Assembly (NCBI RefSeq): GCF_000425145.1
Contig: NZ_KE384312.1
Coordinates: 62,001-126,000, forward strand
Reading direction: 5' to 3'
From: Pedobacter glucosidilyticus DSM 23534
GTDB lineage: Bacteria; Bacteroidota; Bacteroidia; Sphingobacteriales; Sphingobacteriaceae
DNA length: 64,000 nucleotides
Numbering within the stretch: the stretch's first letter is position 1; each line of letters opens with the position of its first letter. Of the stretch, positions 26,508 through 38,049 are shown one piece after another. The position numbers and the translations under genes are program-made. The notes under the pieces are model-generated. The model saw only the letters and a program-made list of their open reading frames with translations, had not been told where the DNA came from and made no database searches.

Positions 26508-26944
26508 TGGTTTAATTTTTGGTTGACACAATTATAAGTCAACACAAGGCCGCAAACAATGCCTCTAAAACCTGTTATCAGTTTGCATGTTCTTTAAAGT
26601 TAATTTAAATTTACTTTTTAATAATTACATTAAAATATTATTTATAAAGGTATTTTTTAGTAAAAATTAATTCTTTTTTAGACATAATTTTTCATTTATA
26701 TCATCGTAATCGATTTCGTAAAAACTATATAGTTTTACCCATATTTTTAATCGTTTTCTTTTGCTTCACCACGTTTAATGAAGTTATATTGCCAATAGTA
26801 CTGCATAAATTGCTAATTAGGCATAACCTAATGTTTATATTAAAAGGTAGCTTTGTTATTCATCCTAAATTATATAGAGTTTAAATTTCATCAAAAAGGT
26901 ACAACAGATGTTTTTTCTGCTTGCCTCAAACAGAGAGTTAAGTT
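26508..26944. promoter_or_regulatory. 437-bp divergent regulatory region with several palindromes
   Basis: This region separates the AraC-type gene (-) from the quinoprotein gene (+). It holds GTTGAC-N10-GTCAAC (26522-26543) just upstream of the AraC start; an LacI-like CGTAATCGATTTCG (26705-26718, core AATCGATT); a perfect 16-bp palindrome AAAACTATATAGTTTT (26721-26736); and a possible + strand promoter with TTTTGC (26759-26764) and TATATTG (26785-26791). I see no reading frame of note in it. Confidence 0.55.
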
Positions 26945-28237
26945 ATGAAGCGCCATATATTTTTCATTATCCAGATTACAAGTTTTATAATCTTTTCATC
27001 CTTTAAGAGTGAACATCCCAAACCAGTAAAGTCAAGTAAAGTATTGCCAGATCAGAACAACGCGGGCTTAACATTGCCTAAAGGCTTTGGCGCTTTAGTA
27101 GTAGCAGAGAATTTAGGTAAAGCCAGACATTTAACCGTTACCCCAAAAGGTGATATTTATGTAAAATTAAGCAAGGTTTTAAACGAAAAAACCATTTATC
27201 ATTTAAAAGATAATAATGGCGACGGTAAAATTGATGAGCAAATTGGTTTTGGAGATTATATAGGAACTGGAATTTTTTTGAAGAATGATTATTTGTATGC
27301 CAGTTCAGACGAAGGGATTTTTAGATACAAGCTCAACCAAAATTATGAAGTTATAGCGCCAGATAAGCCAGAAAAACTGGTAACGGGTTTAATCAATCAG
27401 AGGCAGCATAATACCAAATCCATTGTTCTAGATAATGATAACAACATCTATGTAAACATCGGCTCACCATCAAACTCTTGCCAATACCAAAATAGAGCAA
27501 GAGGCTCTATGGGGATTCCAAATTGCCCTATCTTGGATTCTGCCGGTGGAATATGGCAATTTAAAGCCGACAAACTAAATCAATCTTACAAAGAAGGTGT
27601 AAGGTATGCCACGGGTTTACGTAATGTAATGGGTTTAGATTGGAATCCTGAAAACAATACGCTATTTGTGATGCAGCATGGCAGAGATAACTTAAGCAGT
27701 ATTTTTCCTGAACTTTATGATGATAAAGCTAATGCCGAGTTACCTGCTGAATGTATGTTTATGATTAAAAAAGGCGATCATGCTGGGTGGCCTTACAGTT
27801 ATTATGACCCTATCCAAAAAAAGAAAATACTAGCGCCAGAATATGGTGGTGATGGTAAAAAAGAAGCCGATCCTACTTTTATAGATCCTGTAGTGGCTTT
27901 TCCTGCGCATCTTGCTCCTAATGCACTGCTGTTTTATACCGGTAATCAGTTTCCAGAGAGATATAAGCATGGAGCTTTTGTAGCTTTTCACGGCTCTTGG
28001 AACCGAGCTCCTTTAAAGCAAGAAGGTTTTTTTGTGGCTTTTGTACCTTTTAAAAATGGAAAACCTACCGGCGATTGGGAAATTTTTGCCAATGGTTTTG
28101 CCGGAACACCAGAAGTAATGTCCAGCAGTCAGGCAAAATACCGCCCCTGCGGATTGGCACAAGGGCCAGACGGGTCATTATATGTAAGTGAAGACAAAAA
28201 AGGAACAATTTTTAGAATTATATATGACGGTAAATAA
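26945..28237 (+). CDS. Secreted quinoprotein (sorbosone/glucose dehydrogenase-like) beta-propeller
   Basis: This 430-residue exported protein has a signal segment (about 1-22) and the fold of soluble PQQ-dependent sugar dehydrogenase or L-sorbosone dehydrogenase. Supporting segments are LPKGFGALVVAENLGKARHL, YATGLRNVMGLDWNP, FVMQHGRDNL and FHGSWNRAP, and a final GLAQGPDGSLYVSED. Such enzymes oxidise aldoses in the periplasm and pass electrons to a cytochrome c. The next gene encodes a cytochrome c and overlaps this one by 14 bp, which supports electron-transfer coupling. The substrate and the presence of PQQ are inferred; no PQQ biosynthesis genes are visible here. Confidence 0.82.
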   Translation: MKRHIFFIIQITSFIIFSSFKSEHPKPVKSSKVLPDQNNAGLTLPKGFGALVVAENLGKARHLTVTPKGDIYVKLSKVLNEKTIYHLKDNNGDGKIDEQIGFGDYIGTGIFLKNDYLYASSDEGIFRYKLNQNYEVIAPDKPEKLVTGLINQRQHNTKSIVLDNDNNIYVNIGSPSNSCQYQNRARGSMGIPNCPILDSAGGIWQFKADKLNQSYKEGVRYATGLRNVMGLDWNPENNTLFVMQHGRDNLSSIFPELYDDKANAELPAECMFMIKKGDHAGWPYSYYDPIQKKKILAPEYGGDGKKEADPTFIDPVVAFPAHLAPNALLFYTGNQFPERYKHGAFVAFHGSWNRAPLKQEGFFVAFVPFKNGKPTGDWEIFANGFAGTPEVMSSSQAKYRPCGLAQGPDGSLYVSEDKKGTIFRIIYDGK

Positions 28238-28694
28238 GTTAATAGCCAGTGTAATACTGGTTTTGGTAATGTCAGTTTCGGTTTTTGCACAAACTAAGCC
28301 TAAAGCACCAGTTAAGAAGGTAGTAACTAAAGCAGCTCCGGTAGCAGCTGGTATGCAAAACGCTATCAATAACGGAAAGGTAGTTTACACGCAATATTGT
28401 GCGGTTTGCCATCAAGCAGATGGTTTAGGTGTGTCAGGTTTAAACCCACCTTTAAGTAAAACAGTTTATGTTTTAGGAGACCAAACCAGGCTCATAAATA
28501 TTGTACTAAAAGGTTTAAGCGAAGGTGTAGAGATTGATGGAGAAACTTATGCTAATGTAATGCCTGCTATGGCTTTTTTAACCGATCAACAAGTTGCCGA
28601 TGTACTCACTTATGTGAGAAACAGCTTTCAAAATAAAGCAAGTGCCATTACTGCAGCTCAGGTAAAAACTGTTAGAGCAGCTAGTAAAAAATAA
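28224..28694 (+). CDS. Periplasmic c-type cytochrome
   Basis: This 156-residue cytochrome c is exported by a signal peptide (1-23, MTVNKLIASV through VFAQ). I chose ATG 28224 because the signal peptide starts there; an earlier in-frame ATG at 28188 would overlap the preceding gene by 50 bp. The haem motif is CAVCH (59-63), and the distal Met ligand is probably in ANVMPAM (110-116). A lysine/proline-rich linker (about 25-40) precedes the domain. The 14-bp overlap with the quinoprotein gene indicates that it accepts electrons from that enzyme. Confidence 0.93.
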   Translation: MTVNKLIASVILVLVMSVSVFAQTKPKAPVKKVVTKAAPVAAGMQNAINNGKVVYTQYCAVCHQADGLGVSGLNPPLSKTVYVLGDQTRLINIVLKGLSEGVEIDGETYANVMPAMAFLTDQQVADVLTYVRNSFQNKASAITAAQVKTVRAASKK

Positions 28695-28708
28695 TTTAGT
28701 TAAACTAT

Positions 28709-30403
28709 ATGAAAACAGTATTATTTGTTAAAATTCTCCGGAATTACAAGCTATGGTTTGTTTTTACGCTTTTTGTTTTAGCATTAGCTTGTAAAAAGAA
28801 AGAAGTGGCTAAGAAAGAAGAACCTACTCCACCACCAGTGGAAGAGCCTCCGGTAACTCCGCCTCCCACGCCACCGGCTAACAATACTGCTTTAGTGTAT
28901 ACTGATGTTAGTGGTAAACTAGCATATAATACTTTTGCAAACCAGGGCGAAACCGATAAAATTAATACAGTACCAGATTTTTCTAATGCGGGTTACAAAG
29001 GCGGAGGTGTTGCTATTCCTACGGCTCCAGTGGTAAGAACCCTGTCTGCACAACTAGGTGATAATAGAGCCAGAATTCAGCAAGTGATAAATGAAGTTGA
29101 AGCTTTACCAGTGGATGCAAATGGTTTTAGAGGGGCTATTTTGCTAAATGCGGGTACTTATGATGTTGGAGATTCTTTAGTTATAAGAGCCAGTGGGGTT
29201 GTATTAAGAGGCGTTGGACAAGGCGCATCTGGTACAATTTTAAGAGCAACTAAGAGACTGATTGGTAGTACCCTGATAAGGGTACAGGGAAGTGGTTCTA
29301 ATTTGGGTGAAGTAACAAGCTCTAGAAGATTAATTTCTGATAATTATGTTCCCACAGGTGCTAAATCATTTAATTTAGAAAACACCAATGGCTTAACGGT
29401 TGGTAGTAGAGTTTTGGTTACTAGAACCCCTAACCAAGCATGGATAGATTTGTTAGATATGACACAATACGGATGGACACCAAGTAGATATGTGATGTCT
29501 TATGAACGTGTTATAACCGCTATAAGCGGAAATAATATCACCATAAATGCACCCATTGTAGACCCTATACAAAGCCGTTATGGCGGTGGTAGAGTTGGTA
29601 TACATTCCGTTTCTGGTAAAATTCAAAATTCTGGTGTAGAAAATATGCGTTTAGTTTCTGTCTTTGAAAACGATAACGACGAACAACATGCCTGGTACGG
29701 AGTAAAACTTCTTAGAGCAGAAAACTGTTGGGTTAAAGATGTTACAGCACAATTTTTTGGCTATGCTTGTGTATCTATAGAAGAGAGCTCTGTATATAAC
29801 ACTGTTCAAGATTGTGCTATGCTTGATCCTAAATCTCAAACAACAGGAGGGAGAAAATACTCTTTTAACATAGCAGGAACCTCACCTTTTAATCTATTTC
29901 AACGTTGTTTTTCAAGAGGTGGAAGGCACTGTTATGTAACAGGTTCTACAGTACCTGGGCCAAACGTATTCTTAGATTGTGTTGCAGTAGAAACTACATC
30001 AGACATTGGGCCGCACCATAGATGGAGTACAGGATTATTATTTGATAATGTTTTTGGTGGGCAAATCAGGGTACAAAATAGAGGTGCGAGTGGCTCAGGT
30101 CATGGATGGGCAGGTGCTCAAACCATGTTTTGGAATTGCAGGTCAACCCGGGCAGATATCATGGTACAAAGTCCGGCAGCAGCCAGAAATTGGGGTGTTG
30201 GTAATATTGCCCTAACTTTTGCAGGTAATGGCTATTTTGAAAGTAACAATATCCATGTACAGCCTAGAAGTTTGTATCTTACCCAGTTAAAAGATAGGTT
30301 AGGCGATGCCGCTGTAAATAATGTCACCATTCCAGCACAAAGAATGGGCAGTATATCATCTCAGCTACAAACTTGGGCGGGCGAAGGGCCATTTAACCCA
30401 TAA
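28709..30403 (+). CDS. Beta-helix lipoprotein of unknown activity (paralog of the protein from 38089)
   Basis: This 564-residue predicted lipoprotein (LALACKK, Cys28) has a proline/glutamate-rich tether (about 38-57), so it is probably held at a membrane surface. Residues about 110-170 resemble the start of pectate-lyase-type beta-helices (RGAILLNAGTYDVGD, ASGVVLRGVG). The later part has the conserved blocks TGGRKYSFN (379-387), SDIGPHHRW (431-439) and GHGWAG (464-469), all shared with the paralog. The invariant His, Arg, Asp and Trp residues look catalytic, but I cannot match them to a named PL or GH family. The setting between a cytochrome and a GH2 suggests action on a side-chain polymer. 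Confidence 0.72.
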   Translation: MKTVLFVKILRNYKLWFVFTLFVLALACKKKEVAKKEEPTPPPVEEPPVTPPPTPPANNTALVYTDVSGKLAYNTFANQGETDKINTVPDFSNAGYKGGGVAIPTAPVVRTLSAQLGDNRARIQQVINEVEALPVDANGFRGAILLNAGTYDVGDSLVIRASGVVLRGVGQGASGTILRATKRLIGSTLIRVQGSGSNLGEVTSSRRLISDNYVPTGAKSFNLENTNGLTVGSRVLVTRTPNQAWIDLLDMTQYGWTPSRYVMSYERVITAISGNNITINAPIVDPIQSRYGGGRVGIHSVSGKIQNSGVENMRLVSVFENDNDEQHAWYGVKLLRAENCWVKDVTAQFFGYACVSIEESSVYNTVQDCAMLDPKSQTTGGRKYSFNIAGTSPFNLFQRCFSRGGRHCYVTGSTVPGPNVFLDCVAVETTSDIGPHHRWSTGLLFDNVFGGQIRVQNRGASGSGHGWAGAQTMFWNCRSTRADIMVQSPAAARNWGVGNIALTFAGNGYFESNNIHVQPRSLYLTQLKDRLGDAAVNNVTIPAQRMGSISSQLQTWAGEGPFNP

Positions 30404-30440
30404 CTTTTATTAATCATTAATTAAACTAAAATCGTACGCT

Positions 30441-32903
30441 TTGTTAAAGAAAAATATCATTTGGCTAGTTCTTGTAGTTCTAGGTTTACAAAATTCAGTA
30501 ATTGCTCAACAAAAAATAAGATTAAATGATAACTGGGAGTTCCTAAAACAAGATTTAGGAGGTATCTGGGAAGCCGTTAGACCAGTGGGGGCTGGTAATC
30601 CAGAAAGTGTGCCGCTATGGGAAAAAGTAAATTTGCCACATTGTGTTAATGCAGAAGATGCGGTAGACCCTGATATGAATTATTATCAAGGACCATCTTG
30701 GTACAGAACTTTAATAGAGGTGAAAAATCCTTATCAAACAGGAAGAACTTTATTACATTTTGAAGGTGCTGGGCAAAAGACCGATGTTTATATCTATCAA
30801 ACAAAAGTGGGTTCACATGTTGGTGGATATGATGAATTTACCGTTGATATTACCGATGCTGTATCCGCTTTCCAAAAGACCGATGTTTATCAAAAACAGT
30901 TCAAAGGTAAAATACCTTTGTCTATCCGCACAGATAATTCTCGCGATTTAGAGCTTATTCCATCTGATTTATCTGATTTTAACCTTTACGGAGGCATCTA
31001 TCGTTACTTAAATTTGGTTTATAAGCCATCCCTTTCGGTTGATAAAGTTTTCGCTTTAGCCACGGTAGATAAAGAAGGTAAAAATGCTTCCCTAAACATA
31101 AAAGCAAGGTTTTATAACCCTAAAGGTGCTAGCAACGCAGAGGTAGAACTTAAGTTAATATCACCCTCAGGTAAAGTTATCAATACACAAAAAAAGCAAA
31201 TTCAGTTAACGGGTAATGATGTAGAAATTGCTAATATAAAAGTAGCTAAAGCCGAGCTTTGGTCTACGGATAAACCAACACTTTATACCGTTGAATTAAA
31301 TGTTAAAACTGCTGATGGTGTAGATAAACATCAAGAAAAAATAGGATTTAGACATTTTGAATTTGTAGAGAAAGGGCCGTTTTTATTAAACGGAAAGCGT
31401 TTGCTATTGCAAGGTACACACCGTCATGAAGACCATGCCGGAGTTGCAGCCGCCATGACAGATGAAATGATGCGTACCGAAATGAAAATGATGAAAGATA
31501 TGGGTGTCAATTTCATCCGTTTAGGTCATTATCAGCAATCTAGAACCATCTTAAACTTATGTGATAGCCTAGGAATGGTGGTTTGGGAAGAAATTCCTTG
31601 GTGTCGTGGGGGCTTAGGTGGCGATGTTTATAAACAACAAGCTCGTAGAATGCTCACTAACATGATTGAGCAGCATTATAATCATCCATCTATAATCATT
31701 TGGGGTTTAGGTAATGAGAACGATTGGCCTGGAGATTTTCCGGAATTTGATAAAGAGAAAATCAGAGTATTTATGAAAGAGTTGCATGATCTTTCACATG
31801 CTTTAGACCCAACCCGTAAAACAGCCATCAGAAGATGCGATTTCTGTAAAGATATTGTTGATGTTTACTCGCCTTCTATCTGGGCCGGCTGGTATCGCGG
31901 TATTTATACAGAATATAAGCAAGTTTCTGAAGAAGAATTTAAGAAAGTTAAACACTTTTTACATGTAGAGTGGGGTGGCGATGGTCATGCTCGCCGTCAT
32001 TCCGAAAACCCAGATAACGCTTTACGTAAAGTTAAAACTGGCGTTGGCGCCGATGAAAGAGCCGGAGATGCTTCTTTAATTGGTGGTGCTAGTAGAGTTT
32101 CTAAAGATGGTGATTGGAGCGAATCTTACATCGTAAACTTGGTTGATTGGCATTTAAAAGAACAAGAAACCATGCCTTGGCTAACAGGTACTGCACAATG
32201 GCCTTTCAAAGATTTTTCTACCCCGGTAAGGCCCGATAACCCTGTACCTTACATGAACCAAAAAGGAGTTGTAGAAAGAGATTTTACCAAAAAAGAGGTT
32301 TTTTATGTTTACCAGTCTTACTGGACGAAAAAGCCTATGGTACATATTTACGGCCACACTTGGCCAGTACGTTGGGGTGCAGCCGGAGAAGAAAAAATGA
32401 TTAAAGTTTTCTCTAATTGCGATGAAGCAGAATTATTTGTAAACGGTAAAAGCCAAGGGATTAAAAAGCGTAACAGTCAGGATTTTCCAGCGGCAGGTTT
32501 ACGTTGGAATGTAGTGCCAAATGCAGGTAAAAACATAGTAAAAGTAATTGCCAAGAAAGGTAAAACTGTTTTAGAAGACGAGATTACTTTTGAATACGAA
32601 ACCAGACAATGGGGAGCTCCAGCAAAATTAGAAGTAAGCAAAATTGCTGAAGAAAATGGTAAAGCTACTATAGAAGTAAAACTTAAAGATGCTAATGGCG
32701 TAACTTGTTTAGATGCTAGAAACTGGGTACGTTTTTCTTTAGCCGGAGATGGCGAATTGATAGATAATCAAGGAACTTCTACAGGCTCTAGATATGTGCA
32801 GTTCTACAATGGCCGAGCTTTAATAAGTGTTAAAACCAATAGTGGCAAAAATACCATTGCAGTTAAATCAGAAGGTGTACCTTCAGAAATGTTAACTTTA
32901 TAA
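30441..32903 (+). CDS. Glycoside hydrolase GH2, beta-galactosidase-like
   Basis: This is an 820-residue exported GH2 enzyme. It begins at TTG 30441; no in-frame ATG lies near, and the signal peptide [20 protein letters not shown] follows directly. Domains run sugar-binding (about 25-195), immunoglobulin-like (about 197-305), TIM barrel (about 306-600) and C-terminal beta domains including one with [11 protein letters not shown]. The acid/base is Glu426 in GLGNEND and the nucleophile Glu510 in [15 protein letters not shown]2 covers beta-galactosidase, beta-glucuronidase and beta-mannosidase; galactose release fits the galactonate genes downstream but is an inference. It is followed 1 bp later by a GH95 gene. 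Confidence 0.9.
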   Translation: MLKKNIIWLVLVVLGLQNSVIAQQKIRLNDNWEFLKQDLGGIWEAVRPVGAGNPESVPLWEKVNLPHCVNAEDAVDPDMNYYQGPSWYRTLIEVKNPYQTGRTLLHFEGAGQKTDVYIYQTKVGSHVGGYDEFTVDITDAVSAFQKTDVYQKQFKGKIPLSIRTDNSRDLELIPSDLSDFNLYGGIYRYLNLVYKPSLSVDKVFALATVDKEGKNASLNIKARFYNPKGASNAEVELKLISPSGKVINTQKKQIQLTGNDVEIANIKVAKAELWSTDKPTLYTVELNVKTADGVDKHQEKIGFRHFEFVEKGPFLLNGKRLLLQGTHRHEDHAGVAAAMTDEMMRTEMKMMKDMGVNFIRLGHYQQSRTILNLCDSLGMVVWEEIPWCRGGLGGDVYKQQARRMLTNMIEQHYNHPSIIIWGLGNENDWPGDFPEFDKEKIRVFMKELHDLSHALDPTRKTAIRRCDFCKDIVDVYSPSIWAGWYRGIYTEYKQVSEEEFKKVKHFLHVEWGGDGHARRHSENPDNALRKVKTGVGADERAGDASLIGGASRVSKDGDWSESYIVNLVDWHLKEQETMPWLTGTAQWPFKDFSTPVRPDNPVPYMNQKGVVERDFTKKEVFYVYQSYWTKKPMVHIYGHTWPVRWGAAGEEKMIKVFSNCDEAELFVNGKSQGIKKRNSQDFPAAGLRWNVVPNAGKNIVKVIAKKGKTVLEDEITFEYETRQWGAPAKLEVSKIAEENGKATIEVKLKDANGVTCLDARNWVRFSLAGDGELIDNQGTSTGSRYVQFYNGRALISVKTNSGKNTIAVKSEGVPSEMLTL

Positions 32904-32904
32904 G

Positions 32905-35370
32905 ATGAAGAAATACATCTCCTTATTGCTTTTAATGGCTTTTTCTAAATTAAGTTTTAGTCAAACTGGTTTAGATAAAACCTTAAAACTTTGGTATAAT
33001 AAGCCAGCCGCCAATTGGAATGAAGCTTTACCTATTGGTAATGGACGCTTAGGAGCTATGATTTTTGGCGGTCCTGCTAAAGAGCAATTACAGCTTAATG
33101 AAGAAACGGTTTGGTCTGGTGGCCCTAATAACAATGTAACTGCCGAGTCTGGGAAAGCCATTCCTGCTGTAAGAAAACTCTTAGCAGAAGGTAAAATTGT
33201 AGAAGCGCAGGCTTTGGCCGATGTTGAACTCATGCCTAAAAAAAATAGCGGCATGATGTATCAACCTGTTGGAGATTTATTTTTAGATTTTCCGGGGCAT
33301 GAGCAAGTTCAAGACTATTACCGCGATTTGAATATCGAAAAGGCCGTAGCAACTGTTACCTATAAACTAAAAGGTGTGAGCTATAAAAGAGAGATTTTCT
33401 CTTCGTTTTTAGACCAAGCCATCATTGTTAGGCTAACCGCTAGCGAGGCAGGTAAAATTACTTTCAATGCTTCTTTAACATCTCCTTTAGAGGGAGAGCA
33501 AAAAGTAGCTAATCAAAAACTTATCCTAAGCGGAACATCATCAGACCACGAAGGGGAAAAAGGCCAAGTAAAGTTTGAAACCCAAGTTAAGGTACTTACC
33601 AGCGGGGGTACAGTCCAGCTTGCAGAAAACCAATGGAAAGTTAAAAATGCCAACTCAGCTACTATTTATATCTCTATTGCTACCAATTTTATCAATTATA
33701 AAGATGTATCAGGTAATGCATCCGCGAAAGCGAGTGCTTATTTAAATAAGGCTGTACAGGTAAGTTATCCTCAAGCATTAGCTAAACATATTCAGTTTTA
33801 TCAGCAATATTTTAACCGTGTAAAATTAGATTTAGGCGTTAATGATGCTGTTAAGAAGCCAACTAACTTAAGAATTTATGAATTTGCTAAAAGTAACGAC
33901 CCGCATTTAGCAGCGCTTTATTTCCAGTTTGGTAGGTATTTGTTAATATCAAGTTCGCAACCGGGTACACAGCCAGCTAATTTACAGGGTATCTGGAATG
34001 CTCAGGTTAATCCATCTTGGGATAGTAAATATACCATCAACATCAACACAGAAATGAATTATTGGCCTGCCGAGCTTACCAATTTAACCGAACTGCATGA
34101 GCCATTGTTTAAATTAATTAAGGATATTTCTGTAACAGGAAAAGAAACTGCCCAATTGATGTATGGCGCTAAAGGTTGGGTAGCGCATCATAACACAGAT
34201 ATTTGGAGAATTACAGGTCCGGTTGATAGGCCTTATGCAGGTTTATGGCCTATGGGAGGCACTTGGCTGAGTCAGCATCTTTGGGATAGATATGAGTTTA
34301 CCGGAGACGTTAATTTTTTAAAAGAACATTATCCGATATTAAAAAGTGCTTGCGAATTTTACTTAGATGTTTTGCAAGAAGAGCCTAAAAATAAATGGCT
34401 GGTAGTATCGCCATCAAACTCGCCAGAAAATACACAAGTGGCTAAGCAAAGAGTTTCTATAACAGCAGGCGCAACTATGGATAATCAACTTTTGTTTGAT
34501 TTGTTTAGAAAGACCATAAAGGCAGCTGAAATTTTAGGCGTTGATGCTGATTTTGCTAAACAATTGGCCGCTACACAAGCCCGATTAGCACCTATGCAAA
34601 TTGGTAAACATAGCCAATTACAAGAGTGGATGTGGGATTTAGATCGCCCAGATGATAAACATCGTCATGTATCTCATCTTTACGGTTTGTACCCTAGTAA
34701 TCAAATATCTCCATACAAAACTCCAGAACTATTTGATGCAGCTAGAACTTCTTTATTGTACCGTGGCGACCCGGCAACAGGCTGGTCTATGGGTTGGAAA
34801 GTAAATTTATGGGCTAGGTTTTTAGATGGAAATCATGCTTACAAATTAATAACAGACCAATTACGATTGGTAGATCCAGCTATGCCAATGAGTGTTACCG
34901 GAGGGGGTACTTACCCTAATATGTTTGATGCACATCCACCATTCCAAATAGATGGAAATTTTGGTTGTACGGCAGGTATCGCAGAAATGCTTTTGCAATC
35001 TCATGATGGAGCGATACACATCTTACCTGCTTTGCCTGATAACTGGCCAAGCGGTAGCGTAAAAGGCTTAAAAGCCAGAGGTGGTTTTGAGGTAGATATT
35101 GTTTGGAAAAATAAAAAACTAACCTCTTTAACCGTAAAATCTTCTTTAAACGGTAATTGTAGGTTAAGAATTAATGAAGATTTAATAGCTGTTATCCCGC
35201 AAAGCTTAAAACCTGCTCAAGGCTTAAATGCTAATACTTTTTACGAAGTTCCAGAAGTTAAGAAACCAATAATAGCTGCGGAGGCTAAAATAAATCCGGT
35301 GGGTATAAAAGCATCAAAAGAATTTGATATAGATGCTAAACCGGGTAAAACTTATGCTTTTAATTTTTAA
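32905..35370 (+). CDS. GH95 alpha-L-fucosidase (or alpha-L-galactosidase), copy 1
   Basis: This is an 821-residue exported GH95 enzyme (signal peptide 1-20). Motifs match the AfcA prototype: [12 protein letters not shown] region with Asn379 and Asn381, SPSNSPEN with Glu508 (acid), and [11 protein letters not shown] with Asp683 that activates the Asn base. It should hydrolyse terminal alpha-1,2-linked L-fucose by inversion, as found on xyloglucan, rhamnogalacturonan II and arabinogalactan; some members prefer L-galactose. It starts 1 bp after the GH2 gene and is followed 1 bp later by a second GH95, so these are co-transcribed. Confidence 0.93.
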   Translation: MKKYISLLLLMAFSKLSFSQTGLDKTLKLWYNKPAANWNEALPIGNGRLGAMIFGGPAKEQLQLNEETVWSGGPNNNVTAESGKAIPAVRKLLAEGKIVEAQALADVELMPKKNSGMMYQPVGDLFLDFPGHEQVQDYYRDLNIEKAVATVTYKLKGVSYKREIFSSFLDQAIIVRLTASEAGKITFNASLTSPLEGEQKVANQKLILSGTSSDHEGEKGQVKFETQVKVLTSGGTVQLAENQWKVKNANSATIYISIATNFINYKDVSGNASAKASAYLNKAVQVSYPQALAKHIQFYQQYFNRVKLDLGVNDAVKKPTNLRIYEFAKSNDPHLAALYFQFGRYLLISSSQPGTQPANLQGIWNAQVNPSWDSKYTININTEMNYWPAELTNLTELHEPLFKLIKDISVTGKETAQLMYGAKGWVAHHNTDIWRITGPVDRPYAGLWPMGGTWLSQHLWDRYEFTGDVNFLKEHYPILKSACEFYLDVLQEEPKNKWLVVSPSNSPENTQVAKQRVSITAGATMDNQLLFDLFRKTIKAAEILGVDADFAKQLAATQARLAPMQIGKHSQLQEWMWDLDRPDDKHRHVSHLYGLYPSNQISPYKTPELFDAARTSLLYRGDPATGWSMGWKVNLWARFLDGNHAYKLITDQLRLVDPAMPMSVTGGGTYPNMFDAHPPFQIDGNFGCTAGIAEMLLQSHDGAIHILPALPDNWPSGSVKGLKARGGFEVDIVWKNKKLTSLTVKSSLNGNCRLRINEDLIAVIPQSLKPAQGLNANTFYEVPEVKKPIIAAEAKINPVGIKASKEFDIDAKPGKTYAFNF

Positions 35371-35371
35371 A

Positions 35372-37960
35372 ATGATGATGTTGAAACGTTTTTTGTTGAT
35401 AGCTGCAACAGGCTTAACCGCTCATGTGGTTATTGCTCAAGAGAACTCAAATAAATTGTGGTACCAAAGTCCAGCCCGAGTTTGGGAAGAGGCTTTACCC
35501 TTAGGCAACGCCAAAACCGGAGCAATGGTGTTTGGTAACATTAGCAAAGAGCGTTTACAACTCAATAATAATACTTTATGGTCTGGTTATCCAAACCCGG
35601 GTAATAATCCTAAAGGGGTAGCAGCTTTACCTATGGTAAGGCAAGCTATCGTTACTGAAGATTATGGTAAAGCAACAGATATTTGGAAAAAGAACTTACA
35701 AGGACCTTATTCTGCCCGTTATCTCACCATGGCAGATTTATATCTGGATTTTAACTTTAAAGATTCTACAGCTACCACTTACAGAAGAGAGTTAGATATT
35801 AGCAAAGCCATCCATAAGGTTACTTATAAAGTAGCGGGAGTTACTTATACCAGAGAAACTTTTATTAGCCATCCCGATAAGGTTTTACTCATACGTATTA
35901 CTGCCGATAAGCCCAATGCTATTAGTTTCAATACAGAGTTACATAGCAAACTAAAATATGTTACAAAGGCAAATGCTGCCAACTATTTAGTATTAAAAGG
36001 TAAAGCGCCTAAGCATGTAGCTCATAGAAGCACAGAACCAGAGCAGATTGTTTATGATGAAAAGGAAGGGATGACTTTTGAAGTTCATCTAAAAATTAAA
36101 ACAGAAGGTGGTTCGGTTAAATCATTGCAAAATCAATTACAGGTGAGTAAAGCAAATGCAGTAACCATTTACCTTACCGATGCTACTAGTTATAATGGTT
36201 TTGATAAATCGCCGGGTTTAGAGGGTAAAAATCCAGTTATACAGGCACAAGCAGACATGAATAAAGCTTTTGTAAAGTCTTATGCTGCCATGAAACAGTT
36301 GCATGTAACAGATCATCAAAAACTGTTTAATCGTGTAAGTTTTACTTTAAAAAGCAATCCAGATTTAGATAAATTACCAACTAATATCCGTTTGCAAAGA
36401 CAAGGTATTAGCGGTAACGACCAAGGCTTACAAGCTTTATATTTTCAGTTCGGAAGGTATTTGATGATAGCCGGCTCGAGACCGGGCTCTTTACCTACCA
36501 ATTTGCAAGGTATCTGGAATGATTTAGTACAACCACCTTGGGGTAGTAATTATACAGCTAACATCAATACACAAATGAATTATTGGCCAGCAGAAAATGG
36601 AAATCTTTCTGAATTACACCATCCTTTATTTGATTTTATGGGGAGATTAGCCATCAATGGAAAAGAAACTCTTAAAACTAATTACGGTATTAATGAAGGT
36701 TGGACAGTACATCACAACACAGATATATGGGCTAAAACATCGCCAACAGGCGGGTACGATTGGGACCCTCGAGGTACACCACGTTGGTCTGCCTGGGCAA
36801 TGGGAAGTCCTTGGTTTTGTATGCACTTATATGACCATTATTTGTATACTGGGGATGTTAATTTCTTAAGAAATAAAGCTTATCCTTTAATGAAAGGGGC
36901 AGCACAGTTTTTATTGAATTGGTTACAAGAAGATGCTAACGGACAGTTGGTTACCAATCCATCAACCTCACCGGAGAACGTATTTAAAATTGACGGTAAA
37001 GAGTACGAGATGAGCATGGCTACCACCATGGATATGAGTATTACCAAAGAGTTTTTTGCAGCTTTTTTAAATACATCTAAGGTTTTAAATGTTGATGCTG
37101 CTTTAAGAGTTCGGGTAGAAAATGCTTATCAAAAATTATATCCTTACAAAATAGGCAAACACGGCCAGTTGCAAGAATGGTTTAAAGATTGGGATGATCC
37201 GGAAGATAAACACCGACATATTTCTCATTTATTTGGCTTATTTCCGGGTAACCATATCACCCTACAAAATACACCAGAATTGGCAGCCGCTTCCAAGCAA
37301 TCTCTTATCCACCGTGGTGATATCAGTACTGGTTGGTCTATGGCTTGGAAAATCAATTGGTGGGCAAGGTTACAAGACGGAAATAAAGCTTTGGAGATAT
37401 TAAAAGCCGGTTTAACTGAAATAGATCCGGTACAAAAGAAAGAAAACGGGGCAGGGGCTAATGCTCAGTTGAGTAATTTTCAAACGAGTGGTGGCGGTAC
37501 TTATCCTAATCTTTTTGATGCGCATCCACCTTTTCAGATTGATGGTAATTTTGGGGCAACAGCAGGTGTTATAGAAATGTTAATGCAAAGCCATACCGAT
37601 GCTATAAGTTTACTGCCAGCATTGCCTAAAGAATGGGCAAAAGGTGCTATCAAAGGGATTAAAGCAAGAGGAAATTTTACTGTAGATATCTCTTGGGATA
37701 AAGGTCAGCTAACACAAGCTACTCTAATATCTCATTTAGGAGGCAACTGTCGTTTAACTACCAAAATACCTGTTAAAGTTATTGGGGTAGTTAGTAAAGC
37801 AGCATCGGGTAAAAACCCAAATCCTTTATATTATCATTTTGATGATGTTAAATATGATAAAGTAGCACAAGCTAAACTGCCAGATTTAAATACCAATAAA
37901 GAATTTACCATAGATTTTAATACCCAAAAGGGTATGAAATATATTATTATGCCTTTATAG
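35372..37960 (+). CDS. GH95 alpha-L-fucosidase (or alpha-L-galactosidase), copy 2
   Basis: This is an 862-residue GH95 enzyme. I set the start at ATG 35372 (MMMLKRFLLIAATGLTAHVV), just after the preceding stop; an upstream in-frame ATG at 35333 lies inside the previous gene. The active-site blocks are intact: ANINTQMNYWPAE, NPSTSPEN and [11 protein letters not shown]. Compared with copy 1 it carries Gln instead of Glu after the NINT segment and several longer loops, so it may accept a different aglycone or L-galactose. A signal peptide is present (cut near VIAQ). Confidence 0.92.
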   Translation: MMMLKRFLLIAATGLTAHVVIAQENSNKLWYQSPARVWEEALPLGNAKTGAMVFGNISKERLQLNNNTLWSGYPNPGNNPKGVAALPMVRQAIVTEDYGKATDIWKKNLQGPYSARYLTMADLYLDFNFKDSTATTYRRELDISKAIHKVTYKVAGVTYTRETFISHPDKVLLIRITADKPNAISFNTELHSKLKYVTKANAANYLVLKGKAPKHVAHRSTEPEQIVYDEKEGMTFEVHLKIKTEGGSVKSLQNQLQVSKANAVTIYLTDATSYNGFDKSPGLEGKNPVIQAQADMNKAFVKSYAAMKQLHVTDHQKLFNRVSFTLKSNPDLDKLPTNIRLQRQGISGNDQGLQALYFQFGRYLMIAGSRPGSLPTNLQGIWNDLVQPPWGSNYTANINTQMNYWPAENGNLSELHHPLFDFMGRLAINGKETLKTNYGINEGWTVHHNTDIWAKTSPTGGYDWDPRGTPRWSAWAMGSPWFCMHLYDHYLYTGDVNFLRNKAYPLMKGAAQFLLNWLQEDANGQLVTNPSTSPENVFKIDGKEYEMSMATTMDMSITKEFFAAFLNTSKVLNVDAALRVRVENAYQKLYPYKIGKHGQLQEWFKDWDDPEDKHRHISHLFGLFPGNHITLQNTPELAAASKQSLIHRGDISTGWSMAWKINWWARLQDGNKALEILKAGLTEIDPVQKKENGAGANAQLSNFQTSGGGTYPNLFDAHPPFQIDGNFGATAGVIEMLMQSHTDAISLLPALPKEWAKGAIKGIKARGNFTVDISWDKGQLTQATLISHLGGNCRLTTKIPVKVIGVVSKAASGKNPNPLYYHFDDVKYDKVAQAKLPDLNTNKEFTIDFNTQKGMKYIIMPL

Positions 37961-38049
37961 CAGACTTTTATGTTTGTGTAACAATCTTATAGGATGTTAA
38001 TTCAGCTTATTTTTAAGGTAATTGATGTGATTTTTATACCATAAAAATG

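Noticed and set aside
26705-26718. Fourth copy of the CCGG-CGATTGCA activator motif
   Set aside because: It shares only the CGATT core, lacks the CCGG flank, and has no TAnAATTG box about 52 bp downstream.
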